Assembly: GCA_014529385.2 (NCBI GenBank)
Contig: CM043944.1
Span: forward strand, 46,237,768 to 46,299,267
Direction of reading: 5' to 3'
Source: Adiantum capillus-veneris
Taxonomy: Eukaryota; Streptophyta; Polypodiopsida; Polypodiales; Pteridaceae
Length of the DNA stretch: 61,500 nucleotides
The notes under the pieces are model-generated. The model was not told where the DNA came from. It saw only the letters and a list, made by a program, of their open reading frames with translations, and did not search any database. This document shows positions 34,782 to 53,946 of the stretch, in pieces. How positions within the stretch are numbered: position 1 is the first letter of the stretch; each line of letters begins with the position of its first letter. Both the position numbers and the translations under genes were made by a program.

Positions 34782-36678
34782 CGGACACCATGAGAAAGAT
34801 GCCTATCCATATAGCTAGGTCGAATCACAAACCCATCCTCCGTGAGGTGGAGAAAATGCTCTCTATAGAAAGCCGTCTTTGTGCCCAACTCCTGTATCGG
34901 CTCTATCCATGTCCTCCTCGTGTCCAGCTGAATCAGATCCCGACCAATGAGTCTATTAATCTCTACCCGCGTCAAAGACCTCAAGGGTGCCTGTAGAGAG
35001 TATTGAAAAGGAGGCAACTTGTCCATGGTGAAACCATGTGTCTGAAACCATGATGCCATCTTTGCATACCAGCATGATGTATCCCCATTAAGAGCTAATT
35101 GTCTGGAGGACTCTAGAGCCACCCTGGCATATCTGTCTCTGGTAGTATCCCACAGATTGTGAACAAAGGAGACTGATCTAGTAAGTGCCTCAATCACCAT
35201 AGGGGGAGCAGCTAATTCCGCTCGAATGATATCATGCGGTACAGAAGCCTTGGCTCTAATCAGCCGAGAGATCATAGATACCAGGGGCTTCTCCATACGC
35301 CTCCAACCCTCCTGGCCTACAGAAGGTCCCCAAACCTGCACCCCATATAACATAGTAGAGGCAACCAGAGTATCAAAGAGCCATAACTTTGTCCTGGGTT
35401 CCTGGAACTGAACTTGCGAACACATCCTCTCCATTCCTCCCAGAGCTGGTGCAGCTCTGGTTAGTCTAGTCTCTGCCGTTCTTTTCAAGGAAAATCTCGA
35501 CCCAGTAAAGACTACCCCCAGGTAAGTGTATGCATCTGTATACTCCACAGTCTCTTGACCATACTTGAAAGTAGGTACTGATCTCCTGACCCATTGCTTT
35601 GTGGTGTTAAACACCATAACCTTGGTTTTACCTAGGTTTACACACAATCCACTATCCTGTGCAAAAGTGTGTAGTGCATCCAACTGTCGTTGCATACCTT
35701 CTCGTGAATCAAATATGAGCACAATATCATCAGCATAAAGCAACAATGGGATCCACGTCCCTGCCAGCTGAGCACCTTTGTCACCCTCTCTGTCGATGTA
35801 ATCAGACACCTCATCAACATACATACCAAATAGCGTAGGAGACAATGGGCAGCCTTGTTTCACTCCAATAGTAGAGTGAATTAAATTAGATACCCCTTGC
35901 GGAGTGCGTACATGTCGCATCACCGATCTGTACAAAGCCATAATCCCCCAAATCACCTCTATGGGCACCCCCATCTCCTGTAATCTTCGCATCAATCGAG
36001 CTCTTGGTACCATGTCAAATGCTTTACGAAAATCCACAAAGCTACAATAGATCCGTCTCCCATGTGCTCTGCCCTCCTCAATGATGGCCCTGAGTGTCAG
36101 AATATGATCAAGAGTGGAGAAACCCCTCCTGAAGCCAGCTTGACCCTTCGCTCGTACACCCTCGCCCTCTGCCCAATTACTCAAGTGTTGCTCCAGGATA
36201 GATGCATACAACCGTGCCAATGTGTGCCCAACCAATCTGTAGGGTCACCAGCCTTGAAGATAGGCACAATATTAGACAGCCTCCAAGTCTCAGGTAATCC
36301 CTCACACATGGCACGATTGAATAACACTACGAGAACCTCCATCAGCATATCTCTGGCATGTATAAAGTGCTCCGCTACTAGACCGTCACGATCATATGCC
36401 TTCCCGGTCTTCATCCTGTCGATGGCCCTTTGTACCATCTCAAGTGTAAAGAAAGTGCTTGTAGCTGGGCGAGGCTTGGTAGGGTCTGGAAGGGGTTCCT
36501 GTCCAAGAACCGTATATAATGATGTCGCATATTGGCCCCACACCTCAGGTGAAGTAATCACTGGGGGAGGGGAGTGTTCATGGAAGAGTCGCCATGCCTC
36601 TCCTGAGTTCCCACTCAAGAATATCTGAGACAAGTCTTGCTCCATCTGAGCTAGGTAAGCTCGCTTCTTCCGTCGCAT
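34782..36678 (-). pseudogene. LINE copy 1 reverse transcriptase
   Basis: Two overlapping minus-strand frames (36181-36678, then 34709-36235 of 508 codons) cover finger, palm and thumb. Visible blocks are GKAYDRDGLVAEHFIHARDM, GQAGFRRGFSTLDHILTLRA, YCSFVDFRKAFDMVPRARLM, VKQGCPLSPTLFGMYVDEVS and the catalytic LLLYADDIVLIF. The long open frame with intact YADD indicates a younger copy than LINE copy 2. One frameshift near 36200 separates it from the preceding frame. Confidence 0.9.
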
Positions 36679-37746
36679 AAGGCGTCGGAAAGCAATCCGA
36701 GACTGTCTGTAAGTGATGACTCCTAAAAGAAGATCTTTTTAAAGCTGGGCTCTCATCTCTCTGCACTCCTCATCATACCAACTATTCTGGGGCATGCTCC
36801 CAGAATGTCGTCTCTTGCCCGGCTGAGTGTGTGGGTACGCCACTGATGCAGCCCCATGCAGTGTCTCTGTCAATAGAGTGGTGCACTCCTCCACTGAGAG
36901 GCATGTACCATTTGTGCCAGTTGTGCCTTCCAATAGACGGTCCGAGATCTCCTCTGAATAAACGAAATCAGTCTCTGGTGTGAATGTATAGCGGGTGTGT
37001 GACCTGTCTCCTGATGTCTGGGTTGTACTATATTGAAATTTAATGGATAGTGTCAAGAGAGCATGATCTACTGCTATGCCCATTGGCCTGGCTCCCACTG
37101 TGAAATCGTGAATGCAGGGGACAAAGCTCGGTTGTGTCATAACATAATCCACTGTACTGGCCCCATGTGTATGTGGAAAGCATGTGAAACCGACTGCTCC
37201 AGGAAATCGCTGTAAGCCATTAAGTATGGCTAATCCATGTGTAGTCGTCATTTCCATGAGGTATCTCCCATACTCCGTTTGCTCTCTGTCATCTGAGCAT
37301 CTGTCAAGTCCCAGCTCACCCACATCCAGCTCTCTAAGCATCTCATCTGAAGTGTCGTAGAAGACTGTTTGCGAGTTGCCCGTTCGGGCATTGAAGTCCC
37401 CTAGGAGAATGATATCACTCTCCCTAGAGAACTCCCAAATCATCATCTAGGATAGAGAAAGGCGACTGCCCTCTGGATGCGGCATACATTGATGTACTGG
37501 GAGGAAAGTAACATATGGAAATATATAGGAACCGGCCTGTGTCAGCTCTCAGTCTCACCCACATATATCTAGCATGATCATCTCTTTGTACAATATGCAG
37601 TAATGGTTGTAGTTCCTCTCTGAATAGCACTGCTACATCTCCTGAGCCTCTACTCCCATGCTCAGATCTCGCATTTGTCTTGTGAGCTGTTTCCCATCTG
37701 CATCCCACCACATGTGGCATTACCTGTCCAGGGGCCTGATGAGTCT
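36679..37746 (-). pseudogene. LINE copy 1 apurinic/apyrimidinic-type endonuclease domain
   Basis: On the minus strand 37424-37746 gives [28 protein letters not shown] and RYMWVRLRADTGRFLYISIC. After a frame change, 36739-37446 gives the catalytic LLGDFNARTG and ASTVDYVMTQPSF, then GIAVDHALLTLSI where the family has its active-site Asp-His. The domain nicks target DNA to prime reverse transcription. It lacks its N-terminus because the copy is truncated at the CT tract, whose translation gives a meaningless Ser-Leu run. Confidence 0.85.
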
Positions 37747-38673
<927 letters not shown>

Positions 38674-40027
38674 CAAATTGGTTAAGAGTGCCAGCATGCA
38701 TAGCAAAGCCCCCTTTGGCATGCCCCATATGTCTCTGAATGGAGTCGGACTTTTGCTTTAGGCAATCTCTTTTGGTAGGCCGCAACCGAACCGCGCAACT
38801 TGTTGATTGATGGCGATTTTCCGAAAAGAAGAGACTGGTAGAAAAGTATACCAAAACCTTTGGGAATAAGCGCCCAAGGTGTCTTCTTTTGTCATGCTCA
38901 GATGATTCCAAGCTGTGATGAGATCCTCTTGATACTCTTCGGGAAGCCATGCTGAAGTGAAGACTCTTTTGATTTTCAGCCGTTTTGTAGGTGCTTCCTA
39001 GTGCAATAGTAGGGTAGACCACCATCTCTAGGCGTTAGTAGTTACCTTTTAGATATGATGTGGCTCTTCGTTCCTTGGTGGCTTGTGAGAAATGTCCTCC
39101 CGAAAAGGAGATGCCAAACTGTTGTATGAATGCAAGGGCTGATTGGGTGTCCTTGCAGCCTGAAGCTTGCCCTTCTTCCTTGAACTCCTTTGGTAGAATG
39201 CTTCCCATGTTTACGAGACTCCTTGTGGGTTCTGCCTTTCTTGCTTTTCTTGGTTTTCTTGCTTTTGTGAGTCTCTCTCCGCTTTCGGTGCTTCCTGTCC
39301 TCCTTGCAAGAATTAGAGGAAGAGGAGCTCTCTGAAGTGACTGAAGATGAAGAAAACGAACTGGGATTATCGTCAAAGCGAACATGCTTCTTCGATTTGC
39401 TTGCTTCCTCGAAACGACCCAAATATCTGAGATAATTTGTTGAATGGCTCTTCTTTCGAGAATTCTTCGTAGTGCTCATCAGTTTGACCTTGTGTTCAAG
39501 GGAGTCGTCAAACTCTTCTTGTGAGTACAACTTCTGGTTGTATGCACTCGAATGTACTTTCTTCTTTATAGCCACTTGAGAGGTGAAAGGGTGACATCAC
39601 GCCATCGTGAATGGATCTCATCAAGTGGGTGATTCTTCAGGTACTTCGTGTAGTTTGGGTCCTTGGAGTACTTGACCATTCTTTTGGCACAAGTGCCAAC
39701 CTGATGATGCCGGTACTCCATCCTGTCGAGATCTTGAGGTGGGAATGGGATATGCTCTTCTCTTAATTCCTTGGAGGAAGCTTGAAGGTCTGCCCCTGCC
39801 AGAATTTCTGTTGGTATTTGCTGATCCTCCGTTGGGGTTGACTTTCCTCTGGCAAGGATGGGCTTACTGTGGATTTCTTCATTTCTTTTTGGGAGACTCT
39901 CATTTTCATGAAGTCGGGTAGTCGAACAATTTCCTCTGGATTTGATTCACTACGAGAAGCCATGTGTTTTGCGGGAAAAGGGATTGGATCCTCTGTAGAA
40001 GAAGAACCATTTGAGCTTTGATACCAC
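38674..40027 (-). pseudogene. Element D gag remnant, inverted
   Basis: On the minus strand a primer-binding site (reverse complement at 40015-40026) is followed by a gag with a Ser/Lys/Arg-rich region (39042-39575, KKHVRFDDNPSSFSSSSV) and the block SIQRHMGHAKGGFAMHAGTL near 38690-38750. That block also occurs in G1 and F, so D belongs to the same gypsy lineage. It breaks off in gag at the LARD-like LTR, and no pol is present. Confidence 0.7.
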
Positions 40028-40575
40028 TGTAATAAGACTTGGACACCCCAAGCCAAAGATCTACAACAACATGTGAGAAAAGTGCAATCACCTGAATTGG
40101 ACTTGAACAAGGGGGGCGAGAGAAGAGGAGAGTTGACACGAAGCAGCTGAGTTCCACTTCCAGATGCTCTGCCCCCAAAGACTTGTGCCCCTTTCGATAT
40201 TTCCTTATTAATGCTTCACAAAGGTACAATTTTCGAGGGTCCTCTCTTTGTAGTGCTCCCAGTCTAATCCGCCTGAGAGAGAGGCCTTGGCTCTGCTTAT
40301 CAACGTTTTACAGATGGCCTCTGGCCCAAAATCAAGTGCCCCCAGGAGTCCACATGGTGCCAAGTCATCATCTCTGCAAAACGTGGGATAGTTTGTACAA
40401 TATGCCACGTGTCAATTTCTATGCAAATTTTGGTCCTTGCTTTATTCTATAAGGGTTTAGGCCCCTTGGCCATCATCTGTGAGTTGGGTAGGGTGAGGTT
40501 TTTAACCCTAATTCCTTTTGGGCCTCTGGACCAGAATTTGCAAGTTAGGCCATGCCACGTCACAAATTTCTGACA
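40028..40575 (-). repeat. Element D 5' LTR, inverted
   Basis: It runs from TGTAATAAGACTTGGACACCCC to CACAAATTTCTGACA on the + strand. The layout and end sequences match the G1 LTR (TGTAAGAAACTTGGACACTCC...TTTGTGACA). The inner side has the primer-binding site. Its outer flank is CTTAG, and the partner duplication is not found because the other end is lost. Confidence 0.8.
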
Positions 40576-43437
<2,862 letters not shown>

Positions 43438-43484
43438 TGTGAGAGTAAGCAGCGGAGAGGGTGTGGGCCACGCGTGCCGAAAAC

Positions 43485-43550
<66 letters not shown>

Positions 43551-43844
43551 ACAAGTGCTCTGCAAATGATGCTCTCAATACACAATCTGAATGACTACAA
43601 GACCCTAAGCATTCTATTTGTAGAATCTTAGGTTGAGGTAGGGCAAAATGTGTAACCGGTGCAAAAAACATAAAAGCCCAAAAATAGCTAAAAATGTGTG
43701 CAGCCACCTAGGCTCAGAAAATGACCGGCCGCACACGTGCTAAAGTGTCGGCCCATGTAATCTACATGATGTGCGATGGATGGCCAACTAAGGAAAATCA
43801 CTAGCCGTACAAAGTGTCGAAGCAACGGTGGCGTAACTCTAACA
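43438..43844 (-). repeat. Copia element 3' LTR, inverted
   Basis: In element orientation it starts TGTTAGAGTTACGCC after the purine tract AGAGGGGG (reverse complement at 43845-43852) and ends CTTACTCTCACA at 43438. A GA/CT microsatellite (43489-43548) lies in it. No second copy is present, so the outer boundary is inferred from the TG...CA ends. Confidence 0.65.
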
Positions 43845-47071
<3,227 letters not shown>

Positions 47072-47329
47072 GATGAAATGTTATAATAATGTCTTCAAGA
47101 GGGCAAAGTGACCTCTGAGACCAAAAGTTACAATTGGTGAATCTGATACAGTGTATGAGTACAACAAGTACAAAGATTTGAAAAACAAAACTGAGACGAA
47201 ATAGTTGGGGAGGGGTGATGGGGTGAGGGTTGATATAAGGGGTTAGGTGAGACAAAGCTGAAACAAAGATGGTTAAGTGATACATCAGATGAGATTCCTC
47301 ATCGATCGTTGCCGAATCTCATCAATATC

Positions 47330-48072
47330 CTCCATGGTCAATACTCTGACTGGTCGTCTCGCATGTCGATCTAGGATGGCTTGGATCCTCTGCTGCCACC
47401 TATGTTGATTATGTGAGGCCCCACTTGGTCATGGGCGCTTGGATCTCCCTAGCTCAATGGCTCGATCGATCCGCGTACCTTTGGTGTGGGTTGGATCTGA
47501 GATGTGCTGTGATGACAGCTCCTTTGGGTGGCCCCTGGCTGCTATAAAGAAGTCTGTAATTTGTCTCTGAGACTGGCTCTCCCGTGATGTCCTCAGTAAG
47601 CTCTCTCTATGTTTGTGCAGCTCTAGTAGAAACAATCCAAGACATCTCTGATCTTCGTATCTTATGACTCTAGAGAATGGTCCAAAACCCTCTCTGAACA
47701 GAGTGGAAGTGGCCTTGTATCTCATAGTATACCAGAGAGTGACATGTGTAGTGCAGCTCTGTCGCTTGCTCTAGGCGACATAAATGACATATCCTAGCCT
47801 TTGTTGGTACCCGTCGAAGTCGGCCAGTCTCAATCTGAAGGTGATGTGAGAATGTGCGCATCTGCCCAATAGCACATCATATCCCATGAGATAAGTATGT
47901 ATCCATGTATGCAGGCCTAGTCACAAAACCGTCCTCCACGAGTTGGAAAGCCCAACTCATGCACCGGTTGTATCCATGTGCTCCTGGTATCTAGGTGCTT
48001 GTGGTATCTAGCTGAATGAGATCCTGACGTATGAGTCTAGTGATCTTTGTTCGTGTGAGAGATAGGGAGGGT
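47330..48072 (-). pseudogene. LINE copy 2 ORF2 C-terminus
   Basis: On the minus strand the Cys/His block ICHLCRLEQATELHYTCHS (47750-47815) and FLLELHKHRESLLR (near 47590) match LINE copy 1. The segment is cut at 48072 by G2 and continues at 51075. The 3' untranslated part (47069-47330) matches 58974-59304 and 33972-34260. Confidence 0.75.
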
Positions 48073-48571
48073 TGTTACAAAGTGATGACGTGGCATGACC
48101 ACCTGGACAGAATGTTGACGTGGCAGGCGGTATGGACGTTGATGTGGTAACGGTATGGAACCTCCGGTTTTTCTGCTGACATGTTGATTTGGCAGACTGT
48201 ATGAACAATCCCGCTTTTTGCGCTACAGCTGTAGAGAATTTTCGAAACTGCTCTAATTGCTTTTTGCAGTTTTTGGACCCAGTTGCTTTTGGAACTCACT
48301 ACTTTTGAGTTTTAATGCTTTTGGGGCTTTGCTTTTTGCATCCCTTGTAATTAAAAAATAAGCCCTAAGGGCCTCACTCTTCAGAGCATCTGGACGCAGA
48401 GTCTGAGAGCGGAGGCCACCTATGTGAGTTGTACTTTGCTCAAGATTTAATAAAAGAAAGAAATACCATAAGGGGCCCCAGGTGTTGGGGCCAATACCTC
48501 TGGGCATGGAGCTACGTTGGGCCGTGTCCTCTTTAATTGAATTGTGACTTAAGTTGAGAAGTATTTTTAAA

Positions 48572-48651
<80 letters not shown>

Positions 48652-48692
48652 TCGAAACAGATTCTAGAGTTGGGGTGCCCAAGTCTGTTACA
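48073..48692 (+). repeat. G2 left LTR
   Basis: 620 bp, TGTTACAAAGTGATG...GTCTGTTACA. It is about 95 bp longer than the right LTR, mostly because of a (CT)37 tract at 48574-48648 that is only a few CT units (TCTCTCTCTC) in the right copy. Confidence 0.9.
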
Positions 48693-50549
48693 ATGGTATC
48701 AGAGCACGATCGATTTCTGTTCTATCGGGACATCCGATCCTTCTCGCGACACATATGGATTTGGAAAAGAATCAGATGACTCCATGTGCCATCTCCGAAG
48801 CAGGAGGTGGTACTGAAAATTCAAGCGGATTAGCAAGGGACGAGTACGGGTCACCTCGGCCTTCATAGTATGAACTCATGGAGATGCAATGTCAACAAAG
48901 GTTGACGATTGCGCAAAGCATATGCTTCAGTTTGCCAAGGATCCACAACATGCCTAATTTTTGACCCGGCACCGTGCATTTTTGTTGGCAGGAAGCTATT
49001 GAGTCACCAATAAAACCGGCAATCAAGAAATCTCTTGTCCCAAGGATGTTTACTGAAGATGAACTTGAGGACATTGTTGAAAAGCGAGTCACGCAATAAT
49101 TTGGGTCAAGGGAGAAGCAATTGAAGAAACGTAACAAGGGAGTTGATTTCCATGGTTACTTGGGCCGAAAATCCTCTTTTGAGAAAGCAAGAAAACAAAA
49201 GAAGCGTGTATGCTTCGAAGCATTGTTCGGTTCGTCCTTATCTTCTTCTGACAACTCGACTAGCTCATCCTTTCTTGACTCGAGTGATGAGGACAGAGTC
49301 CATTTAACAATTGATGGGACATACTAAGTAGGGATTCGCTATGCATTCGGGTAACTGGGCTTACCCATTAGATTACCTTCTACAAACCTTCGACAAGTAG
49401 AAACAGACGACAGACGGATACACGATCTCGACTGACAGAAGATAAAAAAGATGGATTTTTTTAAAGCAAGAAAGTGTTTTGAATGCAGAGGTCAAGGACA
49501 TGTCACTGCACGGTGCCCCAACAAGGCACAAGAATCAGGATGACTGACAGAATGGAAATACAGTGGGAGGAGGAGATACTCGTTGCAGAAAAGATTTTAG
49601 ATAGAACATTATGGATGAATTAGCATTATTTTGTTGTTAGAATTTATGAAATAAGACTTTTTGGAAGATCTTGAATTTTTGGATGACACTAATGTTGTAC
49701 GGAAGAACCTGTTATTTGTGAGCATATAACACGATTATCAATGATATGATGATGATGGCTTTTGAGCGGGGATAGCTCTCGGATTAACCTGAATTGGAAA
49801 AGAGCTAGAAGATACTGGTTCAGGAACAGATACTGGCTTTCCAAGACAAGAAAGAGAAAGGTAAAGTGAACGATGGTTCTTACTTAAGACCATCGGGCAG
49901 TAAATGAGAAATGGATGGAGGGGGAGGACCTAGCAGATACTCCTCAGATTTGGAACTTTACCTCGATGCTTTTGGCCTAGGAGTGGCTATTGCAAGAGTT
50001 CCCACAGATCAACGGGTTGAATCTGTTGCAGGCGGGACTGCACAAGAGGAGAGTTACTCCACTCCTTTGTCACAGATTACGTCGTTGGAATAAGGTCAAT
50101 TGTTTTCCCTTTGGGTTTCAGGGATACTGATGGGCTGATAGTATTATGCTGAATGACATTATGAGACAAGTACTGCGACTTGGGATCCCCGAAAATGTAT
50201 TCTCCCACATGACAATGCTTGAGTCGAAAATTTCTATAGACATGACCTCAATATGGGATTAGTTAATCTAAAATCAGTGAGGTTCGGGATGGATCTAGAT
50301 GTGGTTATTAAATACGTAGTTGGCAGTCATAATGTGAGATTTGGAATGAATTTTTTTGTGATTAATTTGTCCTGTGATGTCCTGTGATGTCATGTGTAGT
50401 GATGCTTTTGTCGTCTTTGTACAAGTGCTAGACGTGTCGTGTCTAATGCGTCGTTACTTAAGAGTCAGTGTCTACTGAAATGGTTTATGGCTTGAAATGG
50501 TTTTGCATGCGTAGTCAAGGGCGATTACAATTCTTTCAAGAGGGGGATA
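48693..50549 (+). pseudogene. G2 interior: gag remnant, knuckle and tail
   Basis: Gag text includes LVPRMFTEDELEDIVEKR (about 49035-49095, also in G1). An open stretch at 49121-49327 carries a Ser-rich tail. A CCHC motif CFECRGQGHVTARC lies near 49475-49520. At 49911-50093 the frame GGPSRYSSDLELYLDAFGLG matches the chromodomain tail of B near 21190. The intervening pol is deleted. Confidence 0.8.
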
Positions 50550-51074
50550 TGTCACAAAGTGATGACGTGGCATGACCACCCGGTCAGAAGGTTGACGTGG
50601 CAGGCGTTACGGACCCTAACCTGTCAACAGTATAGAATCCCCGATTTTTCCATTGACATGCTGATGTGGTAGACTGTACGGACAATCCCGCTTTTTGCGT
50701 TGAAAATTGGACGGAATTTTTGGACCCAGTTGCTTTTGAAACTCACTGCTTTTGAGTTTAACTGCTTTTGGGGCTCTGCTTTTGGCATCCCTTATAAGAA
50801 TAAATAAGCCCCAAGGGTGTCACTCTTCAGAGCATCTGGACGCAGAGTCTGAGAGTAGAGGTCACCTACGGGAGTTGTACTTTGCTCAAGATTTAATAAA
50901 ATAAAGAAATATCGAAAGGGGGGCCAGGTTTTGTTGCCAATACCTTTGGGCACGGAACTACACCGGGCCGTGTTGTCTCGAATTGAACTGACTTAAGTTG
51001 AGAAGTATTTTTAAAGTGAATCTCTCTCTCGCGGGGCGACAGATTCTAGACTTGGGGTGCCCAAGTCTGTTACA
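50550..51074 (+). repeat. G2 right LTR
   Basis: 525 bp, TGTCACAAAGTGATG...GTCTGTTACA, following AAGAGGGGGATA and followed by the target duplication AGGGT. Confidence 0.9.
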
Positions 51075-52202
51075 AGGGTGCATCCAAGAGTAAAAGAACG
51101 GAGGCTATCTATCTGTGCTGAAAGCATATGGCTGAAACTATGATGTCATCTGTCCATACCAACATGTTGCGTCACCGTGCAATGCTAGTTGTCAGGACGA
51201 CTCCAAGGCTAGCCGAGCATATATGTCTCTGGCGAGGTCCCATACGCTGTGTATAAAGCATATTGATCTAGTCAATGCCTGGACCACGGGGGCTGGGGCA
51301 GCTAGCTCGGCTCGGATAATCTCATGTGGCACTGAGTCCTTAGCCTGAATCATTTGAGAAATCATAGAGACCAGAGGCCTCTTCATATATCTCCATCCAT
51401 CTATGCTGCACGATTTGCCATGGTCGTCTACTTAGGGGCCACGTATCTGAACTCCATAAAGCATAGCTGAAGCCACTAGAGTGTCAAAAAACCAGAGCTT
51501 TGTTCGCGGTTCCTGATATTGAATCTACGAAGACATCCTCTTCAATCCTCCCAAGGCGGCATAAGCGCTCGTTAGTCTTGTCTCTATTGCTCTCCTCGAT
51601 GAAAACACTGGTCCACTGAAGACTATCCCAAGATAAGTGTATGAATCTGTGTACTCCACTGTCTCTTGGCCATACGAATGTGGGTGCTCACCTCCTGGCC
51701 CACTGTGATGTGGTGTTGAACACCATATCCTTGGTTTTCCCAAGGTTGACAGACAATCCCCTATCATGAACAAATGTGTGCAAAGCATCCAAATGGCGTT
51801 GTACAACGTATCCCCTCCGGAGAGTGAGAAATCAACACTATATCATCTCCGTATAACAACATTGAAATCCATGTCCCTGCTAGTTGAGCACCTCTCCGTC
51901 TCGCTCTACATAGTCTGAAAGCTCATCCACATACATCCCAAAAAGAGTCGGAATGGGGGGCATCCTTCGTTCACCCCAATAGTGGAGTGGACCACGTGAG
52001 ACATACCCTCAATAGTGCGTACCCGCCCTACCACTGTCCTGTATAAAGGCAAGATCCCCCAAATATCCTGTAGTGTGCGTATAAGTCTGGCTCTCGGCAC
52101 TGTGTCAAAAGCTTTGCGGAAATCCATAGTTACAATAGATCCTCCTGCCATGGTGTCTACCCTCCTCAATCATAGCTCTGAGTGTTAGAATCTGGTCGAG
52201 AG
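51075..52202 (-). pseudogene. LINE copy 2 reverse transcriptase segment
   Basis: On the minus strand, TMDFRKAFDTVPRARLI (52090-52150) and HSTIGVNEGCPP (near 51970) correspond to RT finger and palm blocks of copy 1. The Gln of the usual QGCP is replaced, and stops interrupt the frame. MISQMIQAKDSVPHEIIRAE near 51330 matches the copy 1 segment that reads MISRLIRAKASVPHDIIRAE. It is interrupted at 52202 by the solo LTR. Confidence 0.8.
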
Positions 52203-53527
52203 TGTAAGAGCCCCGTACAACTAAGAGTTCTTAACGCTTAAAGAACTTGACAAAATATTAATCACAACACTTCAAAGAGACAAGAGGCAGAATGAGGGTT
52301 GAAGATGGGCAACCCCCCCCCCCGAAGGAAATAGATTTCTACTCAACCCAAGTACCTTAGGATTGAGGTGAGTTACGAGCAATCCGAGAGTGAGTTTAAG
52401 TAGACTCACACTCGTAGATCATGCAAGATGCCATGTGCATATGCGTAAAAGTAAACATAAGTAGACTCTCAAACATATGTACAAAGATAAAATTTAGGTG
52501 CTGCGTATGCTAGAGAAGAGATCTAGTGTCTTGGTGGCTTGTAGGATGAATAGAAGAGCGCAAAACTAAGGGGAAAAACAGAATTTTCAGATTTATAGGT
52601 GTGTGGCGTTGAAAAACAGCAAGCTATAGAGAGAGATATGGCTTCTTGAGGATGAAGGAATAGTAAGCGTAGAGAGAGACGGTGATGGCAATGAAGGGGG
52701 TTTCTTGGGCTGATGGTAGAGGAAAATTCAGCAACTTGGAAATAGGGAAATGAGAGGGAAAGAGGCTTTATTTATAGAGAAATTGCTTCAAGAGAAAAAG
52801 GGAAAAGTTGAAGAGGATTGTGACAAGTGTTTAGTAAAAGGTAAAGTTTGCATGACAAGTGTCCACACACTTGTCTCTTCCTTAAAATCTTTTTGAGAAG
52901 TATCCACACACTTGTCTCTTTCTTTGAAAGCTTTTTGACAAGTGTCTCATCTTTTGGAAAGTTTGTGACAAGTGTCTCGCCATATGTCTTCCTTTTGGAA
53001 CCCTCCTTCTAGAATCTCCCTTCTAGAATCTTCTAGAAGCTTCCATCTTGGAATTGCTAAAAACACACATGCATATGGGTATCAATTGAAAGCTCTTTCT
53101 GAGTACAATACGGTTTTTGCTTCAAAACATGGATTTAACATCTCTATGAGGAGATAAAGCATTCAATGCATTCAACCTACATATGCATAATGAGCAATAT
53201 TCATGATCATGCTATCTTGTTGATTGTAATTGTCTTTTCAGGCGGATCTAGCCCACACTGCAAGGCATCAACCCTTTCTATGTGCAAATATGATCCCGAT
53301 ATGTATGAGTTACAAGTCATAGGTGCCTTATCGGGTTATCTAGGTGGGAGTGTGTACTATCTATGTTCTAACCGATTGGGGGGGTCCACCTTAACCTGTG
53401 ACTACTCCTCGGTGATCATACTACGGTGCACTGTTCTAGCTATCTTGTTTTACAAAAGGAAAATACACTTGTAAACTTTAAGATTAATAGAAAAAGGATA
53501 CAAGTTCTTTTCTATTGAGGTGTGACA
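52203..53527 (-). repeat. Solo LTR (1,325 bp) with heat-shock element
   Basis: The ends are TGTAAGAG...GTGTGACA, and the 5-bp duplication GAGAG lies at 52198-52202 and 53528-53532. Removing it restores collinearity of the two LINE pieces. There is no interior and no second LTR, as expected after LTR-LTR recombination. A TATA box on the minus strand (52769-52776, TATAAATA) and a heat-shock element about 230 bp upstream of it set the orientation as minus. It also carries several ACAAGTGTC/GACACTTGT motifs at 52828-52975, including one inverted pair around 52856. Confidence 0.88.
53007..53043 (-). promoter_or_regulatory. Heat-shock element cluster
   Basis: At 53021-53043 five alternating TTC/GAA triplets are each separated by exactly two bases, the canonical binding array for heat-shock factor trimers. 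Another TTC-GAA pair lies at 53007-53014. The array lies upstream of the minus-strand TATA box of the solo LTR. Confidence 0.8.
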
Positions 53528-53646
53528 GAGAGTGGAGAAGCCTCTTCTGAATCATGCTTGCGTTGATGCCTTGTCTCTCGGCCCGTTTACTTAGCTCCCT
53601 CTGAAGAATAAATGCATACAACCTAGCTAATGTGTGACCAACCATG

Positions 53647-53838
53647 TGTTAAACGTTTAGGCATCTCAAGTGAACTGCCCAATGTGATCCCATTGTTTAG
53701 TTTGACTTTTAGGTATTTATTTTACTTTTTTGTCAAAGTCTTGGGTAGGGCAATTTACTAGGATTGCTATATAAGCAACCCCTTGTTTCCATTGTATACA
53801 CTTTCAGTTATTCATTGCCAAGGTTGATTGGTTCAAGA

Positions 53839-53912
<74 letters not shown>

Positions 53913-53946
53913 TGGTCTCTACGCTTTCGCATCGTCGACTTTGACA
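53647..53946 (+). repeat. LARD3 left LTR
   Basis: The LTR has a GGGCAATTTACTAGG block, then a TATA box near 53769 (CTATATAAGC), then a (CT)35 tract at 53840-53909 and CTTGGTCTCTACGC before the TTTGACA end. The CT tract therefore lies in the transcribed leader. The right LTR (55819-56114) has the same plan with a slightly shorter tract (56012-56076). Confidence 0.9.

Larger units (their letters stand above)
48073..51074 (+). mobile_element. G2: gag-only gypsy-type LTR element inside LINE copy 2
   Basis: LTRs at 48073-48692 and 50550-51074 have TGT...ACA ends. The 5-bp duplication AGGGT is at 48068-48072 and 51075-51079. The primer site is at 48694-48705 (TGGTATCAGAGC) and the polypurine tract AAGAGGGGGATA precedes the right LTR. 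The interior of 1.86 kb holds a gag with a CCHC knuckle and a chromodomain-tail remnant near 49915-49990, but no protease, RT or integrase. It is an internally deleted chromovirus. Confidence 0.92.

Noticed and set aside
53166-53474. 102-codon frame in the solo LTR
   Set aside because: It lies inside LTR sequence, opposite to the inferred transcription direction, with no recognisable domain.
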